This document shows positions 42,141 through 53,502 of a stretch of 64,000 bases of DNA, piece after piece (the stretch's first letter is position 1; each line of letters opens with the position of its first letter). The position numbers were made by a program, and so were the translations under genes. The stretch is from Nymphaea colorata (lineage: Eukaryota; Streptophyta; Magnoliopsida; Nymphaeales; Nymphaeaceae). The stretch covers positions 20,887,149-20,951,148 of the forward strand of contig NC_045146.1 in assembly GCF_008831285.2 (NCBI RefSeq), in the 5' to 3' direction. The notes below the pieces were generated by a model. The model worked only from the letters and a program-made list of their open reading frames with translations. It searched no databases and was not told the origin of the DNA.

Positions 42141-43464
42141 TCATGTCAGCCCATCACCCAAAAACTTTTGGTTAATGAAAACCGCTGCCACTTCTTTCCA
42201 ACTGCGGAAGAGTGTGAAACAAACTAAAGTATGCGTGGACAACGTCTGTCGGCCACCGTCTAATTTGAAGCCAATCAACGGCAAACCCCATACGTTGAAG
42301 TCCACTTCCTCAATTGTCCAACTCTCCTCCATCCTCGTTTTGTGTCCTGTGGAAGAGTGACCGTACCTAAAAAGGGTGACCACGGTATGACCACTGTGTG
42401 CAATGTTCACCCCATCAACAAATCTATAGTCCTCTATCAAGGACTCCATGCTTGTTTTCCAGAACACACTGTCATTCCCTTTCCCCTTCCCTTTCATTCT
42501 GAGCAAATGGGTGTCCTCGAATTGGAGGAGGAGACCTGTTCTTTGGCTGAAATAACCCCACATTGTGTGGTGGATTATGTCGAAGCTGCTCCTGCTCCGA
42601 GCCTTTAGTGTCTGGGCTCCTGCTTCCAACTTTCAAATAAAGCAGCCCTCGTTGTTGATTAACTTCTCTCCTATGCAGACCGCGTTGGAGAATAGGCTGG
42701 CCGTGGTCCTTGGATCAAGACCCTGCAGAACAAGTTACATAGGCCATCTTACATGAGGATTCTTATTCTAACCACTTCGCATATGAAGGCTGTTAGTTAT
42801 TAAATAATTTGGAGGATTCTTATATACACACACACACACACAAATGAAGGCTCTATCGTCCAAACGTTTTGAGTAAAATTATGATCCATGGCCAAAAATA
42901 AACTGAAGAAAAAATCAGAGGCTGCAAAACTGCAGTCGCACAAAAAGACCTGCCCAGTTTTTATAATCAAATGCAGAAGACGAAACCACAATCATTGGCA
43001 TAAACCGCGGACAGCAACTTTGTGAAGATTCAACCATATTCAGAAAGCAAGACAACTGATGAAATTCTTACGATGGGATGATTTTTTATGGAATCATTGG
43101 GAGGTTGCTCATTCTGAACAGGCAGCGGGATCAACGGCGCACCAACAACATTGAGGAGAAGTGGGAGCTCGGAGTCACCACCAGCACCAGGTAGAGGTGC
43201 TGCCGGTCTAACCACAGAGACTTGTGAACATTTCATCCACGTCTTGACGTTGCTCCATGAATTTGATTTCGTGGATCCGTCCATTGGGTTGAATATCTCC
43301 TCCGGAATTGGAACCTCAAGTACCGTGTCAAGTCCATCTTCTCTGTCGAGGTTCGGGAGCAGTTTCCTCATTGAAACGTCCAGCACCGTCACCTGCAACA
43401 CCACCTCCTTCCTCTCCCCTCCGTTGTTCGCCTTCCAAGATGGAAAGGCAGGGGAAAAAGACAC
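42141..43464 (-). pseudogene. DUF620 family gene with missing middle exons and in-frame stop
   Basis: DUF620 proteins are plant-specific and of unknown function. The first exon (43464 or 43371 down to 43072) encodes the family N-terminus MRKLLPNLDREDGLDTVLEV and PIPEEIFNPM, then LNVVGAPLIPLPVQ, and ends in a good donor (ATC|GTAAGA). A later exon begins at 42722 after CTGCAG with GLDPRTTASLF and continues through IIHHTMWGYFSQRTGLL, FWKTSMESLIEDYR and EESWTIEEVDFNVWGL. In it, a TGA at 42633-42635 replaces the Leu of the family's CFILKLE. The family's central exon(s), expected to hold the segment around IVQQYIAATGG, are absent from the 350 bases between. The C-terminus after about 42280 is also atypical. 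Confidence 0.88.
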
Positions 43465-44984
43465 TTCTTCATACCCATGTGGCTCCCCTTATTTTATGGT
43501 CCTATGAAATTGAATGGGTGGAGGAGAGTCGAATGGATCCGTTCCATGGTTTTTGGGGGCCATTTAAACGTGTCCACGTTTCCAAGTTGCAGGGAGAAAC
43601 CCGATTATAACAAAATATATAAATAATATTTATAAATGTATAAAATTATAATAAAATATTGCTATTGACTTGTACAGGGGCTTTTGTTGCATATATTTTT
43701 TTGGTTTGGAGTGCGACGATATACGTTAATTTCGACTTTTGCTTGTATAAATGAAGTGGTTTAATGAGTTGCTTAATTCTGCACATATAATAAACTCGGT
43801 ACTTAAATAGAATAGCACTTATTATCTGTCTAGGACATGCCGAACCATGCGCTAACTAGGCTGACTTGTGCCGTAAGATCGAACCATACACCGTGTAGGC
43901 ACAAAATTCACGGGTGTTTGTGCACCTCGCTACACTCCATGGTATAATACATGGTTTTTTCTCAAATGGCGTCCTCACAAAAGTTTTTGATGAACTTTGT
44001 TGGTAGTCTTCGACTGGATGTGGTATTTCAGATTTGCTTTTTGATGCAAAGGTAGAATACTTTACGTCAAGAAAAGCAATTTATTTCACGGCTGTCCATC
44101 ATCAGTTTTTAAGTTCAGTGAAGTGACGGTTGCAGCACGAAACATCAATGTTCAGGCCAATTAATTTATTATCGTGAAGCGAACATCAGAGAGATTCTTG
44201 TGATTTTCTTTGTTCTTTGATTTTGAGAAAGACTGCATTAAAGTGCAGTAGTTCAAAGGCGTTGTATATTTATTGTATGCTCGATTGGGACGAACATTCG
44301 AGTAACAAGGTCTGGACTTCAGAGAATTTCGTTGGCAGAGTAAAAAACTTGAAGTTTTATAGATGCTTCTTTTCAGCTTAGAAGATTAATTTTCTGCCTT
44401 TCTCTGTTTGGTAGTCTTCGATCAAGAATCGTTTATAAGGTCAGCATGCCGTAAGAACTAAGTAGATCATGGGAAATCACATGGGCAGGTAAAAAGATGG
44501 TCTTGTTCTTAAAAGCGGGCATTTGAGAAGAGAAACACTAATTTAGTGTTTCGTGAATCTAAAGGTCAATTTGATGAACAAATCAATATGTTATGAATAG
44601 GTAAAAATTGAGGTATGATTCATGAAATAACCTGAAAAATGTTTTATGAATATACTTGTTTGGAGCAATTCATAAAACAATTACAAATCATTACATTTGT
44701 CAAATGGGCCTTAACGAAATAATGTGTTTTAGTGTTCCGTGAATTTACTTTAAGTTTTTAGATAAATTTGTGAGCGTTAGTGTTCTGAACACCTCTTAAA
44801 ATTGTCATGTTGAAAGCAGTGGTGTAGCCACATTGTTTTTTTATTTTTAAATGAAAATCTTATATATATATTGTCCCACCAAATTTGAGTAATTTTAAAC
44901 AAGTACCTTTCAGCGAATTTTTCTGGCTTCTCTATTGTGATTGAAAGTTGAAACCAACTTTGTAGCTTCGAAACCTATATTTTC
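43465..44984. other. Intergenic spacer
   Basis: AT-rich DNA without recognisable genes. It precedes the inverted-repeat cluster that begins at 44985. Confidence 0.5.
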
Positions 44985-45312
44985 AAGCTCAGAATTATTA
45001 AAAGCACAAAAGTTTTTATCTTTTGAACATCTAATTGCAGAAAAGGCAGTTTATTGCATCGGAGCAGAGAATAGATAAAAGTCCATCACTTAATTTATTT
45101 ATATATGTTGAGGTTCGGATACAGAAAAGCGTAGTCTTGTGTGATCGTGCGCGTGCGGATGGTGTGTGAGTGCTGGTTTGCATGGAAGCGTGGAAATCCT
45201 TTCTTCCGGGAGCACCAGTTCGCATTTATTGTCGTCAATACATTATGGCGATGCGTCAACAAGCGAAACCAGAGGCCGGAAATACAAACCAAGTCCAGAA
45301 TCAATCCAAAAC

Positions 45313-45773
45313 GAGTTTCAGTCTGGTGTGTTTTTTCTTTTCTAAGACGACGATAGAAAGTTTAGAAATCATAACCTACCTGGTAGGTTAAGAAGCAGGT
45401 CTCTAATTCAATTTTTATGATGGATACACCATGCTATCACTGATGCCGATATCGGGGATCTTCTTTGAGTAAAATTGTTTAAGAAATTCCGAAACGCCAT
45501 CAGCAATCACATCCCAATCAGGCTTCTCTAACAGATCCAATAAGTATCGAGTTCCAGCAAAAATCCAAATTCATTTACCCCCACAAAGTCACCGTCTGGA
45601 AAAGATGTCCGAAGGCCCTTTCTATTTTTCCTACATCAACATCAGTGATCCCAGTGGTGTATCCATCATAAAAATTGAATTAGAGACCTGCTTCTTAACC
45701 TACCAGGTAGGCTATCGTTTCTGAAACTTTCTATCGTCATCTTAGAAAAGAAAAAACACACCAGACTGAAACT
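45313..45773. repeat. Foldback element: 119-bp inverted arms around a 223-nt loop
   Basis: Arms 45313-45431 and 45655-45773 are of equal length and nearly identical in inverted orientation, differing at only a handful of positions. Both include CCTACCTGGTAGGTTAAGAA and CAGGTCTCTAATTCAATTTT. A transcript through this region would form a long near-perfect hairpin. On the minus strand the loop contains an open stretch of about 39 codons (LEKPDWDVIADGVSEFLKQF and flanks) that looks protein-like, but I do not recognise it. Confidence 0.9.
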
Positions 45774-46319
45774 CCGATGAAAATTCGAAGTTCTCATCAC
45801 TTTGCCTTATATGCCTAAAAATTTTTCCTTTTTTGGTTTCTCAGCTTTCACTGTACCAAAGGCGTGAAGATTATGTGGCGGAAGATTATGTGACGAGAAC
45901 TTGTAGTGAAAATTCCAAAGTAGCCAACTATAAATATATAAATAGAATATATATATGATATCTTTCAACTTGAAGGTTTTAAGTCCAATCTACTAGCTAG
46001 ATCAACCAAACTTCCTATCTGTGTTGTTGGTAGTAATACTTCACGTGATACTAATTAACTTCTCTCAAAAATATTTTGTCCGCAACAAAGACGTAATTGG
46101 GCTTACATCCAATTCTCAGGGGATGAAAAGAAGTGCCCTTGCACGCTCTGAGGATCTCACGACAAGGATAGCATTGGCCTTTGATTAGCTTTGATTTATC
46201 TTAATTTAAGATCCTTAAGATTTGATATCCATGCATGGACCTAAGATCAGACCCTCTGACCCGGCCCTTCTGGTATTAAATTAAACTGTGACACTTACAC
46301 ATCTAACTAGACTGCGAAC

Positions 46320-46454
46320 TTGTTGATAAGATTGATTAAACCTTCTATTAAACTGGCCGCTGATGATTGCGAGGAGTAAGACGCCGAAGCTGTAGACGTC
46401 TGATTTAATGGAGAACAAACGATCCATAGCATACTCCGGAGCCATGTAACGACT
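46320..46454 (-). pseudogene. Orphan receptor-like kinase exon fragment
   Basis: The minus strand encodes [20 protein letters not shown] and then [14 protein letters not shown]. This is the activation-loop end, APE motif and subdomain IX region of a plant receptor-like kinase, closest to the cysteine-rich (DUF26) group. The usual GYMAPEYA is SRYMAPEYA and the usual LLEIISG is LLAIISG. No other kinase subdomain, extracellular domain or membrane segment is found within several kilobases, so this is a relic. Confidence 0.85.
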
Positions 46455-47590
46455 GTTGAAGGGAAGCAACATAAACTGATCAAGTGTTTGGCTTTCGGTG
46501 TACTTTAAGTAGATGCCCTGTTATTCTCAAGCACGTGGCTCGATACAGGATGGGCAGTTCACCTAACTAGGATGGGCAGTATACTTTGCGAGCATTCACT
46601 AAAATATATCCACTAATAAAAAAATAAACAGAAAAGTGGGGAAGCTCCCTCCACGTGAAGACCATCTACCAATAAATTGAGGGAGATAACTGTACATTCT
46701 CTTCTTTTCTGAAGAAACAAAAACATACATTTGGAGAGTTACTCATAAAAAAACCGAGAGTTTGATCTTATTGTGCGACAGTCTTCTGTATTTAGTTTGC
46801 CGTAAATGCCATTGCAAAGTTTTCAGAAAAATAATTAAGAAAGTAGCAAGGTGCCATCCTCAAATTTAGCTGCAAAATTCGAACAGCGCAAGCTTTTGGG
46901 ACAACCAAATGCATGCCTAAGCTTCTGGAAATTGCAGACTTGAACTGAACTTTTCTTTTGATTTTTAAACTGACTTAGGCGAGGCTAGCAAAAAAAGGAG
47001 GAAGAAGTAAAATACTAATAATGTGTGGGCGACGCGCGCAAAAGCACAGGTTTTTCAAAACCAGGATTTGTCAAGATCGGGTTGTTCTCAGTTTTGATGT
47101 CACCCAAACACTTCAAAAATCTGTTCTAGAGGTTTTAGATGTATCGTCTTTAAAGAGGTAAAAATTAGATGTATTGTCTTCGAAACGACATTTAAAGAGG
47201 TAAAAATTAGATGCACTTTCCATGGTAAGAAATATAACAAAAAAGAAGGTTCCATGTCGATGATGACTAATATACAAACGACAGTCTACGTGTGCCATCC
47301 TGGAAGAGGGAAAACTTTTAAAGCCTCAAAGAGTTACCAAAAGAACGTTGGCGGCCTTAAGATACCGGGGGATGATGTTGAGTCGGTAAACCATGCTCCT
47401 TCCTTGCAGTTCCCATTGTAATATTCAGGTTCTTCTCCCAATCTAAAAGACCACGCTTTTCTGTATCCGAACCTCAACATATATAAATAAATTAAGTGAT
47501 GGACTCTATCTATTCTCTGCTCCGATGCAATAAACTGCAATTAGATGTTCAAAGGATAAAAATTTTTCTGCTTTTAATAATTCTGAGCTT

Positions 47591-48370
47591 AGATAATTGA
47601 TCAACTTGTTTCACAGACTAAGCATGTTTTCAGACCTTTCGTTTCGATGCGACACAAAGTTTAATCAGTTACAACACCAATTTCTAAGTCAAGAAAAAAC
47701 ACGCTAATGAAGTAACCAATTGTTAATTATAAAACGAATGAATTTAATCATGAAAATCCTAACACCATCTATTGGGTGATAAACAAGTGATTGGTTTTTT
47801 TGGCCTGTCGCCCCAACATCTAAACCAGACTCTCGTAACTCATTAAGGGAGTGTTTGGATGACACATTCAAAAGCAAGGCTTTGTGGAAACTTGGTTTTT
47901 GTAAAAATTAAAATTTTGAATGAACTTACTTTAAAACCTGGTACATATGCATGGAAAACACAACAAAACCGAGAAGAGAGGGAGGTTTTTCGACCTCCAG
48001 AATTTATAAAAGTTGGTTTTGACATGTCATCCAAACACACATGAACATGTTTAAATTGCCATTCAAATGCCATCTAAAAAACTTGATATTCACAAATTTA
48101 AGTTTTCATAAAGCGAGCGTCATCTAAACTTCTCCCATCATTTTTGTTTGTTTTAAGGGATGCGTTTAATTTGAAAGGATAAATTTATAATTTACCTTTT
48201 TATTTTACTATTTATTCTAAAAGCGGCTGAATCTCCTAAAAATTGTGGTGACTTTCGAAACTTAGGCGCCTCGTTGTTCAATCATTTGTTGGCCATTCTT
48301 TACAATTTTTCTAAAAGCAAAAAGCACAAAGAAGACGAGAATTTATTTGGGAAGCAGACCAAACCGAAAC
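47591..48370. other. Intergenic spacer with a MITE-like element
   Basis: A candidate MITE occupies 47851-48038. Its ends are the 14-base inverted pair GTGTTTGGATGACA (47851-47864) and TGTCATCCAAACAC (48025-48038), and its interior is AT-rich. No clear target-site duplication was seen. Nothing else is recognised. Confidence 0.55.
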
Positions 48371-48950
48371 CGTACCGGGCTCGGTATAAGCCTACCTGCT
48401 GTATAGCTACGTACGAAGCTAGGGTTTAGGTGGCGCACTCATTATTTTATTTGATGCTTTTTTTGCTCTTTCTCTCTCTCCCTCTTTCTCGGGAGGAAAC
48501 AGACACTGAGGGGGTTTGATCTGCGGTTCCTGACGATCTTCCAAGACTTCCTCCCTTCCACCGATTCCGCGCGCATCCTCCCGATTTGATCCCGCGACCT
48601 CCCGATTTGATCCCGCGACCTCCCCTCAAGACAAAATAGCGCCAAGATCATCTCTCCCGCGCAATCTTCCTTCTCCACGACGTTCAAAAGGCCTTTGATC
48701 TGCCGCCCTCTCCTACGCATCTCGTTGCCGGCATCCAGCCGTTGCTACATCGCCTGAACTGCCAGGATTCCGGCGAAGCATCCTTATCTCCGTCGCCGTA
48801 CGGTCTCTGCTCACTGTTTCGGCATGCATACGACTTGCCGTCCTTCTCATTGACAATCAAAGCGGTCTATTGCTTCCGGCGAGAGCTCCACTTCAGATCT
48901 CTTGCCGTAGATCGGTGCTTTCGGCTGAAAAGAGAGCAATGGGGTAGCGT

Positions 48951-49055
48951 TTCGATGCGACGTATCTCTCCGCGTCCCCGTGCTACCCTAACGCCATTGC
49001 CTGGTCCGAAGAGAACTTGCTTGCTGTTGGGTCTGGCCATGTCGTGACTGTTCTG
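48951..49055 (+). pseudogene. Relic first exon of a WD40 protein resembling the TFIIIC 90-kDa subunit
   Basis: Thirty-five codons, beginning FDATYLSASPCYPNAIAWSE and ending SGHVVTVL, are followed by a good donor (CTG|GTAAATG). They match my recollection of the N-terminus of the plant transducin/WD40 protein annotated as a TFIIIC 90-kDa-like subunit. In the same frame a TAG lies two codons before the block and no ATG separates them, so the start is lost. No downstream exon is seen before the copia element near 49.7 kb. The upstream C/T-rich GC-richer DNA (48.4-48.9 kb) looks like the original 5' UTR. Confidence 0.62.
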
Positions 49056-49689
49056 GTAAATGTTAATGTTTTTTACAGTACGAATGCTTTCAATATAGGT
49101 GACGCTCTTCGATCGCTCGTTAACTTTATCTTTCTTTGGATACATCGTGCTGCTCACAGAATCCGCCTTCGCTTTCTGGACCGCGAGGTTGGATCACGCT
49201 TCGCAGTAGGCCGCCGGTTCAGATAGGAGTAGTGAAGAGGCAAGGTGTGATTTCATAATGCTTCGCTCAATGACTCACTCTGAATTGGCTAGCTTAGCTT
49301 GTGTATGTTCCCAGTCGATGCGGCCCTTCCAGCATCGCTATCTCTGCACATAGTGTCCATTTTCTTTTGGGGTTTTTATTCCATTAGTCTCGTAAAAAAA
49401 TTGAACCAGAACAGATGTTGGTAGAACGACTATCTCGGTCTCCTATGAAAACCGGACGGATGTTCCGACTAAGATAAGCACAATTCGATGCATGACCTAC
49501 TACGGGTCTCTGATTAGCATCAACATCTACAGGAGCAAAGAGCAAGTCATATGCGGTGTTTTGTGTGTGATCGTGCGCGTGCAGATGGTGTGTGAGTGCC
49601 GGCTTGTTGTAGGCATTATACTGTTGTATGACATATATCTATTTATCCTGTTGAATTAATTATATCTGCGACCTTACAAGTATGAAGAT
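49056..49689. other. Spacer between WD40 relic and copia remnant
   Basis: No gene is seen. At 49565-49606 a GTGTGATCGTGCGCGTGC string and its flanks repeat, in direct orientation, about 40 bases found at 45139-45180, next to the inverted-repeat arm. Confidence 0.5.
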
Positions 49690-49713
49690 GGATATGGCAC
49701 TTGCAATGCTGAA

Positions 49714-50560
49714 TATTTAAGGTTGAGTATGAAAAGAGTTATTCCTTGAAATAAATACCCCATAATATTGATAGAATGTAACATCCGCACTGACAATCTC
49801 TTTCTTGGTATAGGGATCAAAACATCGATAGCCTTTTTGATTGGCAGAATATTCAATGAACACACATTTGACAGCTTGGGCAGCAAGTTTGTTTTTGTTT
49901 GGGCCCAAGATGTGTGCAAAACAAGTGCATCCAAATACTTTAGGAGGTATATGAAATAATGGTCGATCTGCATATAGTATTTGAATGGGGATGCGTTCTT
50001 GGATGGCAGACAAGGGCAATCTGTTGGTGAGATAACATGCGGTAAGAATAGCCTCACCCCAAAAATAGGCAGGCATCATGAGGGTACGGGCCACATTTAG
50101 AAGTTGTCGATGTTTGCGTTCAACAATACCATTTTGTTGGGATGTGTGAGGACATGTATATTGTGGTCGGATACCATGATTGGCATAAAATTGGAGTAGA
50201 ACTGAAGATTTAAATTCAAGAGCATTATCAGTGCAAATATTTTTGACAACAACACCAAACTGAGTTTTGATTTCATTGACAAATTTCTGAAGAATATAGA
50301 TGACTTCAGACCTGTCCCGTAACAAAAATACCCAACTGACTCTAGTAAAATCATCAACCAAAACAAAGTAATACTAGAAACGTGAATGACAGGAAACACG
50401 ACTTGGACCCCAAACATCAACATGCAGAAGATCAAAGGGACTTTGACTCGATGGACTCTGACTTGAAGGGAAACTACTACGTGTATGTTTGCCTAATTGG
50501 CATGCATCACATAAGAATGACTCTGACGCAGGAATAACTGGAAAAATGCGACGAAGCTTG
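49714..50560 (-). pseudogene. Copia integrase remnant
   Basis: The end of the GAG-pre-integrase zinc-binding domain (FLCDACQLGKHTRSSF) leads into the integrase core. The core contains VDDFTRVSWVF, CTDNALEF and SQQNGIVERKHRQLL, which hold the D, D and E positions of the catalytic triad, and later VFGCTCFAH. A TAG at 50374-50376 interrupts the frame just before the first catalytic Asp, and the protein ends in unrelated residues near 49717. It is a remnant without the following polymerase. Confidence 0.9.
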
Positions 50561-50579
50561 GACACAGATAGGGATGTCA

Positions 50580-50935
50580 ACGGATCGGATTCGGATATCC
50601 GATCCGAATCACTCTTACAAAATCGGATATGGTAAGCAATTTGACATCCGATTGAGAAATCAAATCGGATTCGGATTTGAGAAATAATATCCGATCGGAT
50701 ACGGATTCAGTTTAAGTAAATATCCGATCGGATACTAACTACATAATATCCGATCGGATACGGATTCAGTTTTAAGTAAATATCCGATGGGATACTAACT
50801 ATAACCTGATATCCGAATCCGTATTCTTAACCAGATATCCGAATCCGTATCCATAACCAGATATCCGTATCCGAGAGCTGATATCCGAATCGTGTAGCTT
50901 AATATCCGATCCGCATATCCGAATGTTGTTGAGTT
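50580..50935. repeat. Left subterminal repeat array of the hAT-like element
   Basis: Many short copies of ATCCGATCGGATAC and its inverse are interleaved in both orientations. Such arrays bind the transposase in hAT elements; that role here is inferred. Confidence 0.85.
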
Positions 50936-52985
50936 GTGGTGTATCCTCTAGGTTTTGAAATGGAAACCTAAGACAACACTATGATCTTTTGAGCAAAAGA
51001 TCTAGCCAAACTCACCAACTTAACACCATGACATAAACTGAACATAAATATTATATATGGTAATCTTATTAAGAGCTGACTTTCGTTGAGTTGCATATAA
51101 TAATATTCTTATAAAAAATCATATACATAATTTAACTTAAAATATTTTACAATTATATCATATAAAATTAATTAATTAAATAATACAATGTTTAATTAAT
51201 TTCTTTTCTAATCAAACAAACTATTATAGTTAAGGCATCAATTAAGCATGATATCATAAATAATATAATTACTTAATTGAAATAATAAAGAAAACTTCAA
51301 CCAAGAAATTCAATAAAATGGAAATTTTAAAAAAATATAAAAAAGACACTTTTAAAGCTACAATTTTTTTAAAGGACCGTAAATCTGTAATGCCAAATTG
51401 GTTACAGGAATAGCTATATTATATATTTAAAATATAGCAAGTTAAAAAAAAAATAGTGGCATGTACTTCACCTATGAAAAAAAAAGTTGATGGCAAAAAA
51501 TATATTTTTTCAAAAAACCAACTTAAAAAAATATGTTTTATAATAAATAGAAATCTTAAACGCATTTTGATTTTCATTTTAAGTTGAAAGCATCTTCATT
51601 GTGCATAATCTCACTATAAAAAATATGCTAAACTTATAAAAAAGTTTTATTTATCAAATTATCAATTTACTTATTTAATCAATCAAGTAAATTACTTTGT
51701 ATAATCATACTATTCATTCAAAACGCTTAAGTATTCGATATGTAGCACATAATTAACAAACTTGAAAACAAAAGCCTCTAACTAGTAGGAAAACAACAAA
51801 TTGTAAGATTTAATAAACTATCTTACATATCATTGGAGTAATTATACAATTTTATGTAAAAAAAACAACTATCCGAACGAGGTAAGAGGAATAATAAATT
51901 ATTTGACATATCAATAAACACTCCTTTTATGGATGTAACACAAACTATTTCAATTAACTCAATGAAATGAAAAAAACATTAAATAATGTCTCTTTTTAAA
52001 TGAGAAATAATATGGGTCACTTGATTTAACAATTCTTAATAAGAAATCATCAAGAAATAATAATTTACTCAATTAAAATATGTTATTATTTAAAAATATA
52101 TTAATCAATGTTCAATATGCATAGTTAATTTGAAAAAAATACGAAAGTCAAACATACTAGTTGTTCAATAGACCAATCAAAGTTCAATATACTATTTGTT
52201 TTCAACAAGTATTTTAAAAAAGAGAATTTATCAAAAATATATGTGAAAATAATTTAAAAAGTCCTTAAACAACTTAAATAAAAGTCAAATATGATAAAAG
52301 ATGAGCATAAATAACTTATTGAGAAAATTATTAAGTTAACAGATAAAACATCTTAACCAACTATGTGAAAATTAAGTAATTAATATTTGCTTATAGAAAG
52401 AAAATATAAAAGTTCAAAATATAAAGCAATTTATAGTCAGATTCAGTAAAAAAACTCAACTTGTTGAAATGCATATATATATATATATAATATAATATAA
52501 ATAATTTATTTTTTCATACATATTTGAAATGGGCCCAAGCACACTTAATTTGAACACTATTTTTATTATAAAAAATTAAAATTTGAAAACTATTAAAAAA
52601 CCAAGCATATCTTAAAAAATTTAAAAATAGAGATAAACTCATTTAAATAATTAAGTTGAGAACTGTTAATGCTTGATTAGGCTTCAAAATGGGTAACAAC
52701 TTTTACATACCCGTTTCTTAATTAATATAACTGGTTTCAAAACCTTTTGTCTCAGGCGGGAAAATTTAACTCTCACTCATTCAGTTTTTTTAATTTCTAA
52801 ATTTTTTTTTGCCCCCAAATGCAACCCTAAGGCCACGTTTGAGGGCCATGTGGAGGGTTTTCATTTTTTTTTTTATCGTTTCATTTTTCTTGTTATTATA
52901 ATTATAACTGATTAAATGTTGAAAACCGATACACCGATACACCACGTTATGAAACCGGTTCACCGGTTTAGGGTAAAAAATTAGT
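50936..52985. other. AT-rich interior of the hAT-like element
   Basis: About 2 kb of very AT-rich sequence has only short open frames. I see no transposase, RNA gene or recognisable host fragment in it. Confidence 0.6.
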
Positions 52986-53502
52986 GATCGCTGTTCTGTG
53001 TTCCTCCTCTATAGAGTCATGTTTCTTTCGTTTTTGTCTCCGGCTGTCAACCATCCTCACCAGTCATCAGCTCACCGCCGTTGCGCCGCACACCAGCACG
53101 ACAGCTCCACCGTCTGGCTGGTCCACAGTTCCACCGTCCGGCATCCGGTATCTAGCAACAGCCCACCGACATCCCGTGACCCAGTCATCGATCTCCAACT
53201 CACTAAGGTAATGTTGCTCTCCCCTGAAGCTTTTTCTTGCCTCTGGTTTTGATGTGTTTGCTTGTGGCATTCTTTCTTCTAGTCGAGATATTTGTTTGAC
53301 ATCGGAAGATGATGAAGTGCCGTGGCTTCTCCCCATGTTGAGTTGCTGTATGAGGGAACAGCATCTACACTCAGCGCAAGTGGGCTTCTCATGGTTCGTC
53401 TGGTCCCCATCCTATCGGACTCATTTTCCTCGAATTCTTTTCCTCTTCCCTTTTGTCATTTTAATTACAGACTCATGTTTTCGCAAGCGTGGGATTTAGC
53501 CA

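Larger units (their letters stand above)
44985..47590. repeat. Large inverted repeat: arms 44985-45138 and 47447-47590
   Basis: The left arm, read forward, matches the reverse complement of the right arm over about 145 bases with small indels; both contain GTTGAGGTTCGGATACAGAA. The arms enclose about 2.3 kb that holds a smaller hairpin (45313-45773) and a receptor-kinase exon relic (46320-46454). No target-site duplication was found. Confidence 0.85.

Noticed and set aside
50580-50935. CRISPR-like repeat array
   Set aside because: This is plant nuclear DNA; the repeats are irregular, in both orientations, lack uniform spacers and belong to a transposon end.
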